Source: Candidatus Methanophagales archaeon (GTDB lineage: Archaea; Halobacteriota; Syntropharchaeia; Alkanophagales; Methanospirareceae). Taken from it: 49,482 nucleotides of DNA. The stretch covers positions 1 to 49,482 of the forward strand of contig JAPDIG010000004.1 of assembly GCA_025966525.1 (NCBI GenBank), in the 5' to 3' direction. Position numbers and translations under genes: made by a program. Under the pieces are notes generated by a model. It saw only the letters and a list, made by a program, of their open reading frames with translations. It was not told where the DNA came from and searched no databases. Below are positions 1 to 8,846 of this stretch, one piece after another (position 1 is the stretch's first letter; each line of letters opens with the position of its first letter).

Positions 1-123
1 TATTTTGACGTTATCATCCGCTCCATGTGCATTGCAAAATGATGATCTAAGGAATCACATGCTTGCAGTTTACAAGGGCATTGATTGCCACTGATGCCAT
101 TTCTGATTTAATCGTGCCATTGT

Positions 124-1542
124 TCACGACACAGTTTCCGGCGGCCAATTCTTCTCCATCCAGCCCGGAATCCTTCCACTGTCTCTTGGTCCCACAAGCA
201 CGGTCCATCCAGTAACATCCTCAGTCTCACCAGAAAGTCTCGCTGCAAGACCCGGAATCACCATCGTTTTATGCTTTACCTTATCCTCCACTTTAAACGA
301 TTCCAAGGCATCTTTAAAGCTCTCTGCATTGAGCTGCCCGCCTGCAACTGCTGATTCTACTCCTATCCCTTCACTATCCACCACCATCAAATAGGAATCA
401 ATCTTGTTAGAAGATATATCGCTCTCCACCGTGTAATAAGTCAAAGCGAAATTAGTAGTAACAAAAAGAGGTGATCTCTCTGTTGGATTTCCTATCTCCC
501 TCAATCCTGGCTCTACGCTTACCGGGCGTCTTGGGTCAGTATATATATTTGCGACCAGCGTCCGCACAGGTATCAACGAATGCGGCTCTATCGAGTGCAA
601 AATCATTATGTCCGCATATTTTATGATGAACAAGTCTGCGATAATCGCTTCCCAATAAGAAGCTGCCAATGCATTTTCAGCTTTACTTCCGTGAACCATC
701 CATGCAGTCATAGGCACAGCAATCAAAGGATATGCAATCCCTTTATTCCCATCTGCAATCCCAGCGCGTCTTATCCTCACGAACCGGGAAAAAGTCTGCT
801 CAAGCCCTCCCCCTTCTGGATACGTCCCCGGATCCAATACGATGTCTTCTATTCCCGCAGAGGAGAAAGTCACCGCAAGACTGTTCAGCATATCGAGGTC
901 TGGCGAAAACAATGTAACTGGAACTTTAAACCTCTTTGCAATCCCCAGAAACTCCTTCCAGTTCTCCTTATCTGCCGCGTATATCAGCGGTCTTCTATTT
1001 GAAACTTCTTTCAAACCTTCTTCTATTACCTTCGCATTGAATGAACAAAGCACGAGCGGAAAATCCGTCTCTTCTGCTACCCGCTTCACACACTGCGCAA
1101 ATGTTTTTGCCTCACCGGAGACTGAACGAATTGCAATCGCGTCTACCTTTAAAAATTCGCCAACATAAAATTTCTTCCATTCTGTTATCTTTCTTACCCG
1201 CTCTCTCAACTCCTCTTCCTTCATCGTATCCCATACGTCATAGACAAGTACTGTTCTGTTAAAGAAGGTACGCTCATGTCTGTGCATAACATCTTCGCCA
1301 CCCATTTTCCTCGCTCTCTCTCCTATCCCTATCTCTACCTCGCGTACTTCTGGTGCCAACAATTCCGCTAACTTCTTTCCTTTTTCTGCGTATTTAGGTT
1401 CAAAAAGTGGCGGGCATTCCTCCAATTTCTTCTTCCTCTCCATCAATAGCGAGGCAAAAGCTAAGCATGTTTTCTCACCACATTCTTTGCAATTTGTTCC
1501 TGGGAGATATTTCCATACCTCCATTGGGCTGTTTAGTTTCAT
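124..1542 (-). CDS. cdhE: ACDS gamma subunit (large corrinoid iron-sulfur protein)
   Basis: Large subunit of the corrinoid iron-sulfur protein of the acetyl-CoA decarbonylase/synthase complex. It carries the methyl group between tetrahydromethanopterin and the acetyl-CoA synthase subunit in the cytoplasm. The N-terminus has the expected [4Fe-4S] motif: counted from the ATG used here, Cys18, Cys21, Cys26 and Cys43, in a context like PGTNCKECG. A TIM-barrel and a C-terminal corrinoid-binding region follow. I chose the ATG at 1542 over an upstream in-frame TTG at 1557 because it forms an ATGA overlap with the cdhD stop and matches the usual MKLNSP-type start. It is last in cdhC-cdhD-cdhE. The family assignment is secure. 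Confidence 0.95.
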   Translation of the reverse strand: MKLNSPMEVWKYLPGTNCKECGEKTCLAFASLLMERKKKLEECPPLFEPKYAEKGKKLAELLAPEVREVEIGIGERARKMGGEDVMHRHERTFFNRTVLVYDVWDTMKEEELRERVRKITEWKKFYVGEFLKVDAIAIRSVSGEAKTFAQCVKRVAEETDFPLVLCSFNAKVIEEGLKEVSNRRPLIYAADKENWKEFLGIAKRFKVPVTLFSPDLDMLNSLAVTFSSAGIEDIVLDPGTYPEGGGLEQTFSRFVRIRRAGIADGNKGIAYPLIAVPMTAWMVHGSKAENALAASYWEAIIADLFIIKYADIMILHSIEPHSLIPVRTLVANIYTDPRRPVSVEPGLREIGNPTERSPLFVTTNFALTYYTVESDISSNKIDSYLMVVDSEGIGVESAVAGGQLNAESFKDALESFKVEDKVKHKTMVIPGLAARLSGETEDVTGWTVLVGPRDSGRIPGWMEKNWPPETVS

Positions 1543-2795
1543 TTCCACGTCACCCAATCCTCTATCCTGACTTTTTTACCTTCATCCTCAGCCTCTTTCG
1601 CTCCAAACAGCATTTGCGTTACGCGCTTAACTGCACCCGCTGCCTTCGGATGCATCATCATGAACATATCACCACCTGCTATCCCTAACGTCAATCCAGT
1701 CATAATCTCATACAAAGGACCTCTATACACCGAAGGACCCCAATCGGAATCCTCTTTGATGGGCGAATCCTTCATCCACGCTTCCCGCGCACCCCACGCA
1801 TTGGTTATACCGCATGAGATAGGAAACGCCAAATCCGTATCCCCTTTTAGTGCCGAGATCCTCATCCTTTCTATATTTGTGAATGCATAATCCAGACCAT
1901 ACCCCAGCGCAGCCGTGGTAGGGTCTATCACTATATCCTCCCTCGGCACACCTAATTTGAATAAATACCGGTTCAACGTCTTTTGTGCGTTGATATCAAG
2001 CTGAGTCCACGAAAGAATAACATGCCCGTGTTCCAGTGCCGCTTTTGCTATTCGCTCATAGTCCATGTTCAAGTTTGCAGATGCAATCAAACATCTCTCG
2101 CCCTCTGCTACCTCCGCCGCAGCCTCCAGCACCTCCGGATCTTTATCCGGATTGCCAGACCCCCCGATGACAATAGGAACTTTTACAGCTTGCAGCACTT
2201 CCTCCACCGTCTTTGCCGCTTCTCGCGCTGGCGTATCTTTTATCGTTGGGTCCGTGCTTATCAGATGAATCGTGACCATGTCGGCACCGAATTCACGCAC
2301 GTTCTTCTTCGCCCATTCACCCGGGTCTTCCATCACATCCTCATAATGTTCTCTCACTGCCTTCGCCAGCGAAATAGGCATGTCAAAGCAATCCACTGAA
2401 ATCACCGGTGGATGTGGCGTTTGATGGTCAAAATTATAGAAAGGCAACGCCTTTTCACCCCCTATCGTTACCGTCGCTTCTCTCGTACCGCCATCAGCCG
2501 ATGTAGCGCCAATTGTAACTTCTTCTATCTGTCCATTCCATTCCGTTTTTGCAACTTCAAATTTCGTGGGTATTAACTCCAGCTCCTCTATCCCTTTCTC
2601 TTCGGAAACCACCGATATCCCTTCTTTTTGCACGCCCATCATAGACTGCAGTGCTTGAACTACCGAAGGAGGAATCGCCACACCCGTTGATAATTCCAGT
2701 TCTACATCGCCTTTTATCTTTACATCCTCCAACTCCACCACGTCGTATCGATCCAGTATCCTTGCAATGTCCTCTAAGGTTATTTTCTTCTCCAT
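1539..2795 (-). CDS. cdhD: ACDS delta subunit (small corrinoid iron-sulfur protein)
   Basis: Small subunit of the corrinoid iron-sulfur protein, partner of CdhE in methyl transfer within ACDS. At 418 residues it is the usual archaeal length. The central TIM-barrel is recognisable from segments such as VISVDCFDMP, PIVIGGSGNPDKDPE and VIDPTTAALGYG, and the C-terminal GGDMFMMMHP stretch is typical of CdhD. A strong Shine-Dalgarno (GAGGAGG) lies just before the ATG. It starts 10 nt after cdhC and overlaps cdhE by an ATGA, so the three genes are very probably translationally coupled. No damaged residues were noticed. Confidence 0.95.
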   Translation of the reverse strand: MEKKITLEDIARILDRYDVVELEDVKIKGDVELELSTGVAIPPSVVQALQSMMGVQKEGISVVSEEKGIEELELIPTKFEVAKTEWNGQIEEVTIGATSADGGTREATVTIGGEKALPFYNFDHQTPHPPVISVDCFDMPISLAKAVREHYEDVMEDPGEWAKKNVREFGADMVTIHLISTDPTIKDTPAREAAKTVEEVLQAVKVPIVIGGSGNPDKDPEVLEAAAEVAEGERCLIASANLNMDYERIAKAALEHGHVILSWTQLDINAQKTLNRYLFKLGVPREDIVIDPTTAALGYGLDYAFTNIERMRISALKGDTDLAFPISCGITNAWGAREAWMKDSPIKEDSDWGPSVYRGPLYEIMTGLTLGIAGGDMFMMMHPKAAGAVKRVTQMLFGAKEAEDEGKKVRIEDWVTWK

Positions 2796-2805
2796 CTCTC
2801 CTCCT

Positions 2806-4257
2806 CTACTTCCCTTCTTTTCGCTTCACTATTATCTTCCCGATACTGATGTCTGCATCCTTCAATATTATCCTTACGGGCGTATTAGCACCAGATGCCA
2901 CTAATGGTACAGATGCAAGAGGAACTTGAGCTTCTGATGGAACTTCCTCTTCCACCTCTGCGGGAGCAGCTACTGCTTCTGCCTCCACTGCCCATCCTTC
3001 AGTTATCCGTTCTCCGTCAACTTCCCGGATAACCCCTTTCACAACTGGATGGTCCACGCGCTGCAAGAATTCTCTGAGCTCCTCTATGGTCTTCACTTCC
3101 TTCTCTGTCGCTATCTTATCCTTCATCTCCGCAGGAATAGCCTCTGCCACTCGAGCTTTTAAATCCGATGCCATCCACACTACACGACGCCAGCCACCGT
3201 CATACTGTATAAATTTAGGACTGTAGAAATATTGTACTCCTATTCCAAGGAACCCTTTTACTTGCTTCCCTCCTCCTACTGAGCCTGCGATGGTTGAAAA
3301 GGGCAAACCAATAGGGGTATCGGTAACTTTCGAGCCGCGATGCACCCAACCTATTCCTTCGACCTCCGGTATATAAAATCCCGCTACTTCAAAACAGCCA
3401 CAGCTCGTATGCGGCTTCTCAAGAAATGAATGTAATTTTATGGAATCGTATTCACCACTCGAGAGTCTTACTGCAGCTTCATTTACACCCGTATATTCTC
3501 CCCCTATGGGGTCTATACAATCCCCTTTTGGAATAGGGGCATTGGGTCCTTCAGGGTCAATCCTTGCTGCCGCCCTCGAATCAAACCAGCTCATCGCACC
3601 ACAAAGCGCTATCCTATCTGGTGAAACCACGCAAACATTGGTGGGAGCGAAGGACTGACAAAGCGTGCATTGATAGAATTCATCCACATCTTCATCGTGC
3701 AGTCCTCTCGTTTTCACATCCCTCGCTTCGTATATCCTGTTCGCCTCTTCTAACCCCTTTTTTACCTCCTCTTCGTCTGTAATAAACGTGGCATCCATTT
3801 TTTCGATGAACGGTAGTTCCGCCTTGAAAAGCATTATCGTTGCCTTTCCTATCTGCTTCAGCGATTTTAGTCCTTTCTTCACTGCTTCCTTGCTTATCCT
3901 CACCCATATCTCCGCCCTCTGGTTGAGATGCATATACCCCTGAATATAAGACTGGTATTCGTGATTCCTTCGCTCTATAACCGCCTCAAGGTCTTTTTCT
4001 ATCTGTTCCCCATATACCCTGTATATCATTGCATACGCATAGTTACCGCCCTCTTCCATATCTTCCAGGTCTGGTCCTATTAGATCAACCTCACCGTCTT
4101 TTATCTGCTCTGGGTCAGGCTCAAAGAGAACAAGCTCGTACCCAGGCTTACCTTGCCCCCCTAACTCCACATACATCCCTGCTTTTCTTACCCTTTCGCC
4201 CTCATACATAGGATTTATATCGAAAGGGAACTTCTCCTCTTCTTCTGTCTCTGCCAT
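2806..4257 (-). CDS. cdhC: ACDS beta subunit (acetyl-CoA synthase)
   Basis: Catalytic acetyl-CoA synthase subunit of ACDS, joining or splitting methyl, CO and CoA at a nickel/iron-sulfur A-cluster. The candidate A-cluster cysteines are Cys197, Cys200, Cys209, Cys219, Cys286 and Cys288, seen in FYQCTLCQSF, NVCV, ALCGAMSW and HTSCGCFE. This is the archaeal family spacing. The archaeal form lacks the bacterial N-terminal domain, and 483 residues fits that. The C-terminus has an Ala/Glu/Pro-rich linker (about 425-455) followed by a short tail. It is the first gene of the cdhCDE block. The alpha, epsilon and maturation genes are not in this window. Confidence 0.96.
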   Translation of the reverse strand: MAETEEEEKFPFDINPMYEGERVRKAGMYVELGGQGKPGYELVLFEPDPEQIKDGEVDLIGPDLEDMEEGGNYAYAMIYRVYGEQIEKDLEAVIERRNHEYQSYIQGYMHLNQRAEIWVRISKEAVKKGLKSLKQIGKATIMLFKAELPFIEKMDATFITDEEEVKKGLEEANRIYEARDVKTRGLHDEDVDEFYQCTLCQSFAPTNVCVVSPDRIALCGAMSWFDSRAAARIDPEGPNAPIPKGDCIDPIGGEYTGVNEAAVRLSSGEYDSIKLHSFLEKPHTSCGCFEVAGFYIPEVEGIGWVHRGSKVTDTPIGLPFSTIAGSVGGGKQVKGFLGIGVQYFYSPKFIQYDGGWRRVVWMASDLKARVAEAIPAEMKDKIATEKEVKTIEELREFLQRVDHPVVKGVIREVDGERITEGWAVEAEAVAAPAEVEEEVPSEAQVPLASVPLVASGANTPVRIILKDADISIGKIIVKRKEGK

Positions 4258-4304
4258 TTTTCCTTATACCCATCTCTGATACTTCATAAAGATTAGAGAG
4301 TGGT

Positions 4305-4313
4305 CTTTAAAAT
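4305..4313 (-). promoter_or_regulatory. TATA-like element upstream of cdhC
   Basis: Between argF and cdhC (4258-4373) the minus strand reads ATTTTAAAG about 50 nt before the cdhC ATG. Transcription starting about 25 nt downstream would give a leader of about 25 nt. This is judged by eye only. No operator or riboswitch is apparent here. Confidence 0.3.
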
Positions 4314-4373
4314 GATTTTCTAAAAAGTTCTAAAAGAGCCCGGGAAAATGTGCAATTGTCAATATTTAGTGGT

Positions 4374-5282
4374 TCAATATTTTAACAATTTTAACAATAG
4401 CGCCTTTTGCGCATGAAGCCGGTTCTCTGCTTGCTCAAATATCACAGAGTTAGCGCTGTTCATCACCTCCTCCGTTATTTCTTCCCCTATATGCACCGGC
4501 ATGCAGTGCATTATTATGGCATCTTCCTTCGCCTCATGCACCAAATTCTCGCTTAGCTGATACTTTTTTAAATCCATCTTTCTTTTTTCACTCTCTCCTT
4601 CTTCTCCCATTGATACCCACACATCAGTGTATAAGACATCGGCATCAACGGCGATTTCTTCTGCATTATTCCCTATTACCACTTCACAACCCATTTCCTT
4701 CGCTTTTTCTACTACCCCCTTAGCCGGCTCATATCCTTTTGGGCACGCAACGTGGATATTCATGCCTGTCATCGCAGCGCCACCAATCAACGAGTTGCAC
4801 ACATTATTTCCATCTCCGACCCACACTACTTTTACACCTGCTAATTTATTCTTATGCTCCTCAATCGTCATTAAGTCTGCTAACGTCTGGCAGGGGTGTT
4901 CCAGATCACTCAATCCGTTTATTACTGGCGTGGAAGCATACTTCGCAAACTCCTCTATCGTGCTATGTGAGTATGCTCTTATCATAACTGCGTCAACGTA
5001 GGCGGAAAAGACCTTCGCTGTTTCGCTTATTCTTTCCCCTCTTCCCAACTGTAACTCGTTCCAATTTAGACTTATCACATCCCCCCCCAATTCACGCATC
5101 GCAACTTCAAAGGAAACACGAGTGCGAGTAGAAGGCTTTTCGAAAATCTGTGCTAATGTCTTACCTTCCAGGTCTCTTCTCACTCTCTTGCTTTCCCTTC
5201 GCTCCTTTTTCAGTTCTTTCGCCTTTTCTATTATCGCTTCTATTTCCGCAAGTGAGAGGTCAAATATCGAAATGAGATTCAT
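4374..5282 (-). CDS. argF: Ornithine carbamoyltransferase
   Basis: Transfers the carbamoyl group of carbamoyl phosphate to ornithine to give citrulline in arginine synthesis. The carbamoyl-phosphate motif STRTR is present (about 52-56), followed by HPCQ in SDLEHPCQTLAD, the VGDGNNVCNS ornithine-domain segment, and MHCMP near the C-terminus, where the catalytic cysteine of the family sits. At 302 residues it is the normal length. The start used is the ATG at 5282, which overlaps the upstream gene's TGA as ATGA; an alternative ATG lies three codons upstream at 5291. It is probably co-transcribed with the histone-deacetylase-like gene, an unusual partner. Aspartate carbamoyltransferase is unlikely given the motifs. 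Confidence 0.93.
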   Translation of the reverse strand: MNLISIFDLSLAEIEAIIEKAKELKKERRESKRVRRDLEGKTLAQIFEKPSTRTRVSFEVAMRELGGDVISLNWNELQLGRGERISETAKVFSAYVDAVMIRAYSHSTIEEFAKYASTPVINGLSDLEHPCQTLADLMTIEEHKNKLAGVKVVWVGDGNNVCNSLIGGAAMTGMNIHVACPKGYEPAKGVVEKAKEMGCEVVIGNNAEEIAVDADVLYTDVWVSMGEEGESEKRKMDLKKYQLSENLVHEAKEDAIIMHCMPVHIGEEITEEVMNSANSVIFEQAENRLHAQKALLLKLLKY

Positions 5283-6373
5283 GATAAACATGTCCAGTAA
5301 TCCTTTAATTCCTCTTTAACCTTCCTTATTACCTCTTCAGTATCCTTTGACGCCCAATCCCTTTCGTCGATTGGTTCACGCTCTTCTATGGCTATCTCCA
5401 AGCCTGCCAGACCTGAGATTAAGGCAAGCCATGCATAGGGCAAAATGTCTTCATTGTAACCAGAAGCGATTAAATCTATCTCCTTCCCCTGACAAATTTC
5501 CGCAATCGCGCTCGTGCGCTTTCCAATCATTCTGAATCCACTTATCGGCAGTCCCAACTGCGTTAACTGATCATTTAGATACGGGTCAGAGCCACCATAT
5601 CTGACAACCAGCTCAGGCTCGAATTCGCCTGCCACAGGTTCGATTATCTCCTCAAACACCGACTCGTAGGAGTCATAGCCGGCGCCAATTGGCATTGGAA
5701 CGTTTATTGTATATCCTTTTCCCGCTCCTTCTCCGATTTGATATACAAATCCCGTGCCGGGGTATAGCGTTCTGGGGTCTTGATGCAAATCAATGAACAG
5801 CACGCCAGGGTCGTGGTAAAAGTATTCAGAAGTTCCGTTTCCTGCATGGGCATCGGTATCTAAAATCAATATTCTTTTTAAACCGTATTTATGCTTCAAA
5901 TATTTCGCTGCAAATGCCACGTCATTATAAATACAAAAACCTTCGCCAAAACCGGATTTTGCATGGTGCATCCCACCGCCTAATGAAACAGCCTTCTCAA
6001 ATTCCCCACTTTCAACTATATCAACTGCACGCTTCGCCTGACCCACGATCAACCTCGCAGCTTCTTCCAGTTTCCCTGGTCTTCCAACAGGTCTATTGTC
6101 CGCACTGTGAAACAGATAAAATCTTTCATCGTAATCAGAACTCAAATTCGCTGCCCGATAAAACTCCCTTGTGAAGTCAATATATTCTCGGTTGCAGATT
6201 AAAAGCAGGTCTGCATCCTCCGCAGGCTCTGCACTGATGATGCGGTAATTCTCATCGCTCAAATTATCCTTTAAGAAACGGTAAAAGTTCGTATATCTCG
6301 CTCCACTGAATGGATGCCCTGCACCAAAGTCATATTCCTTCAATTCCTCCCTGTACAAAATTGCTAATTGCAT
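5279..6373 (-). CDS. Histone deacetylase-family (AcuC/AphA-like) zinc amidohydrolase
   Basis: Arginase/deacetylase-fold zinc hydrolase of the histone deacetylase superfamily. The catalytic set is intact: paired histidines His136-His137 in GGGMHHA, zinc ligands Asp174 and His176 in DTDAHAGNGT, Asp263 in GGSDPYLND, and the transition-state tyrosine Tyr306 in ASGYNED. Archaeal members act on acetylated proteins, polyamines or other acylamides; the substrate here cannot be told. Its ATGA overlap with argF hints at acetylated-amine or arginine-related metabolism, but this is inference. The ATG at 6373 follows a very AT-rich stretch with little room for a leader. Confidence 0.85.
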   Translation of the reverse strand: MQLAILYREELKEYDFGAGHPFSGARYTNFYRFLKDNLSDENYRIISAEPAEDADLLLICNREYIDFTREFYRAANLSSDYDERFYLFHSADNRPVGRPGKLEEAARLIVGQAKRAVDIVESGEFEKAVSLGGGMHHAKSGFGEGFCIYNDVAFAAKYLKHKYGLKRILILDTDAHAGNGTSEYFYHDPGVLFIDLHQDPRTLYPGTGFVYQIGEGAGKGYTINVPMPIGAGYDSYESVFEEIIEPVAGEFEPELVVRYGGSDPYLNDQLTQLGLPISGFRMIGKRTSAIAEICQGKEIDLIASGYNEDILPYAWLALISGLAGLEIAIEEREPIDERDWASKDTEEVIRKVKEELKDYWTCLS

Positions 6374-6415
6374 GGTTTTATAAAATAAGGTTTATTCACC
6401 CCTTCTATATCTTTT

Positions 6416-6518
6416 TTAATTTTTGAACTCGAATGCTTTCAGACCTTCTCTCGCATCCTTTGTCGCTTTCTCGAAAATTGGCTCCTTCACTTCCGCCGCT
6501 CCAAAAAACCTTTTAGCC
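6416..6518 (-). pseudogene. Repeated crotonase C-terminal tail, out of frame
   Basis: Downstream of and partly overlapping the enoyl-CoA hydratase 3' end, another reading frame encodes FFGAAEVKEP and then KDAREGLKAFEFKN before a TAA at 6418-6416. This repeats the hydratase's own last residues (EDAREGLKGF), about 74 nt downstream. DNA copies are 6534-6505 and 6460-6431. There is no independent start codon. It is most simply the remnant tail of a second crotonase gene, or a duplicated end after a frameshift. The two similar stretches are seen directly; the history is inferred. Confidence 0.5.
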
Positions 6519-7263
6519 CTTCTCTTGCATCCTCAGTTCCAAGTGCCTGCCCGAAGCATTCCGCTTCATACTGCAATGCATGCTCCATGTCCATCTCTAT
6601 ACCCTTATTCACTACATCTTTTATTATTCCAAGCGTAACAGCACTTTTTGAAAACAGCTTTTTGATAAGTTCATCCACCTCGTGATCAAGTTTATCCACA
6701 GGAACTACTTTATTCACAAGCGCTACGCGAAAAGCTTCTTCTGCATCTATCTGCTCTCCGCACATCAGCATCTCCATCGCTTTTGTCTTCCCTACCAACC
6801 TCGTTAACCTTTGAGTGCCACCGCCACCCGGAATAATTGCCAGGTTTATCTCTGGCAGACCAAATATCGCTTTTTCGGATGCAATCCTGAAATCGCACGC
6901 CATCACAAGCTCCAAACCACCACCCAAACAGAAGCCATTTATCTTTGCTATTATCGGCTTCTTCATCTTTTCCATGTAGGTGGTTATCCCCTGAACCCAT
7001 CTCGACCACTCACTTGCTTCCGTTGAACTTTTCTCAAGTAACTCTCCTATGTCCGCACCTGCACAGAAAGCTCTTTCTCCCGCTCCTGTTATTACGATTG
7101 CATGCACCCCGGCATTAGCTTCTGAATCTACCAGCGCAGCTCGTAATTCGGTTAATAAAGCCGTGTTCAACGCGTTCAGCGATTTCGGTCGGTTGAGTGT
7201 TATCGTTGCGGCTTTTTCTTTCTTCTCATACAGGATGTTTTCGTATTTCGTTTCGTCGGACAT
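6487..7263 (-). CDS. Enoyl-CoA hydratase/isomerase (crotonase family)
   Basis: Hydrates trans-2-enoyl-CoA to 3-hydroxyacyl-CoA. Both crotonase glutamates are present with the normal 20-residue spacing: Glu118 in GGGLELVMACD and Glu138 in LPEINLAIIPGGGGTQRL. The oxyanion-hole segment GAGERAFCAGADI is intact. At 258 residues it is full length and ends in the usual GFLERRK-type tail. It lies just downstream of the 3-hydroxyacyl-CoA dehydrogenase on the same strand, so the two probably form consecutive steps of acyl-CoA oxidation or synthesis. The physiological acyl chain is unknown. A second tail copy lies beyond its stop codon. Confidence 0.93.
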   Translation of the reverse strand: MSDETKYENILYEKKEKAATITLNRPKSLNALNTALLTELRAALVDSEANAGVHAIVITGAGERAFCAGADIGELLEKSSTEASEWSRWVQGITTYMEKMKKPIIAKINGFCLGGGLELVMACDFRIASEKAIFGLPEINLAIIPGGGGTQRLTRLVGKTKAMEMLMCGEQIDAEEAFRVALVNKVVPVDKLDHEVDELIKKLFSKSAVTLGIIKDVVNKGIEMDMEHALQYEAECFGQALGTEDAREGLKGFLERRK

Positions 7264-7371
7264 TTTTTAATCTATCTTTTTCAGCATCACGAATTTCTCT
7301 TCAATTTTTCTGTTAACTTCTCTGCATCTCTTGAGATTTTGGATTTTTCAGCACGGAATGACCATAATTGC

Positions 7372-8232
7372 CTACGTATATTCGTAGAACCCCTTCCCTG
7401 CCTTTCTCCCGGTCCATCCAGCCCGCACCATCTGCGTCATAAGAACGGCAGGTTTGAATCTTTCCCATCCGGTCTCATTGTATATCGTATTGAGCACCGC
7501 TACCACAATGTCTATTCCTATCAAATCCAGAAGTTGAAAAGGACCCAGAGGCCAGTTGAAAGAAAGCCTTAATATCTTATCTATATCCTCTACGGACGCC
7601 AGCTCATTTTCTCGCATCTTTACCGCCTCATTCAAGATGAGACACATCATCCGACTTGTAACGAACCCTGGAGAATCCTTAACTGTAACCGTCTCCTTAC
7701 CCAGCGAATGCACAAACTCCAGCGTTTTACTTAATGTATCTTCAGAGGTCATCAGCGATTTTATTACCTCCACACCCTTCATTAGAGGCACGGGATTCAT
7801 GAAATGGACTCCAATTACCTTATCAGGTCTTTTTGTTACCGCGGCTAAAGAAGTAATAGGAAATGTAGAGGTATTACTCCCGAGAATAGCATGCTCAGGA
7901 CATATCTTATCCAATTCTCTGAATATTTCCTGCTTCAGCTCCATATCCTCATACACCGCTTCAATCACAAAATCCGCTCCTTTCGCACCATCTCCCAAGC
8001 TCGCTGTTGCATTTGCGGTTATCGCATCCACCATCACATCCACCTCATCTTGTTTTAGCTGCCCTTTCTTCGTAAGTCGCAAGAGGTCGCTTTTTATCTT
8101 TTCAAGCCCCTTTTTCAAAGATTCTTCACTCCTGCTTACAACCGACACATCGTAACCCGCTTGAGCACAGACTTGCACTATCCCGCTCCCCATCACACCC
8201 ATTCCTATAACACATACTTTCTTTCCGTTCAT
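7372..8232 (-). CDS. 3-hydroxyacyl-CoA (3-hydroxybutyryl-CoA) dehydrogenase
   Basis: NAD(P)-dependent oxidation of 3-hydroxyacyl-CoA to 3-ketoacyl-CoA. The Rossmann motif is GMGVMG (residues 10-15), the catalytic histidine is His143 in VHFMNPVPLMKGVE, and the acyl-binding DSPGFVTSRM segment and C-terminal domain (WPLGPFQLLDLIGID) are intact. At 286 residues it matches single-domain HBD enzymes rather than fused FadB. It lies upstream of enoyl-CoA hydratase, 108 nt apart, on the same strand, with the thiolase about 1 kb away. The direction (oxidative or butyrate-forming) cannot be read from sequence. Confidence 0.93.
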   Translation of the reverse strand: MNGKKVCVIGMGVMGSGIVQVCAQAGYDVSVVSRSEESLKKGLEKIKSDLLRLTKKGQLKQDEVDVMVDAITANATASLGDGAKGADFVIEAVYEDMELKQEIFRELDKICPEHAILGSNTSTFPITSLAAVTKRPDKVIGVHFMNPVPLMKGVEVIKSLMTSEDTLSKTLEFVHSLGKETVTVKDSPGFVTSRMMCLILNEAVKMRENELASVEDIDKILRLSFNWPLGPFQLLDLIGIDIVVAVLNTIYNETGWERFKPAVLMTQMVRAGWTGRKAGKGFYEYT

Positions 8233-8288
8233 GTTTTTTTTTCTTTTCTCCTTTTATACAATTTTACTTTTTATTATTATTAAGGTGC

Positions 8289-8831
8289 ATGATAGAGAAG
8301 TGGAGGGGTAAAAGAGGAGAAGAGAAGAAAGAAGAAGGTGAAAACACGGCAGATTTAATCTACCATAAAAAAGTAATAGAACCGCCGTTCCTCATCCGCA
8401 AGTTCGGAGTCAGTGAGGAGGAGTACGACCAGCTCACCGACGAGGACACCAAAGCGGACCTCTTTGACGGCACGCTTATTATCCATTCGTCAGCTTCCAT
8501 CCGGCATGAGAGTATCTTTATGTTTATGGCATTTTTAATGCACGGATACGTAGAACATCTTTCCGGGTGGACACGAGATTACGAACTGCGTGAGAAAAGG
8601 CAGGTGTATCATGAGGCGGGGATAGACGAAATCTGGTTCATTGATGCAGAAGAACAGGTAATCACGGCAGACCGAAGACGAAGTGAAGAGAAGAGATACG
8701 CCATAACCACTACAACTTCGGGTAGACTCGAGAGCGATGCGATGCAAGGCTTCTTTGTGCAGGCGGAGTGGCTCTGGCAAGAGATTCTACCTGACCCTTT
8801 CTTGTGTTTGCAAGAGATTTTAATTAAATAG
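8289..8831 (+). pseudogene. Uma2-family (DUF820) protein with internal deletion
   Basis: The N-terminal part (about 41-94) resembles the start of Uma2/DUF820 restriction-endonuclease-fold proteins: VSEEEYDQL, then ADLFDGTLI, then SIRHESIF. Residues 95-130 resemble the C-terminal part, REKRQVYHEAGIDEIWFID. The central stretch that normally joins them, with the PDLvf and PDLVVEVLSPST region carrying the nuclease acidic residues, is absent at the LSGW/TRDYEL junction near 8570. The reading frame stays open at 180 residues, so a product may be made but should lack nuclease activity. It is divergent from the dehydrogenase. Uma2 genes are usually mobile and multicopy. Confidence 0.6.
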
Positions 8832-8846
8832 CCGCGATATCTTCTC

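Noticed and set aside
1-123. Partial gene at the left edge
   Set aside because: The minus strand shows short open pieces in two frames, but none is long or recognisable enough to call.
580-1168. Plus-strand open frames opposite cdhE
   Set aside because: They are antisense shadows of a strongly conserved gene and their products have no recognisable pattern.
7264-7371. Small ORF between the dehydrogenase and hydratase genes
   Set aside because: Only very short frames with early stops; treated as intergenic.
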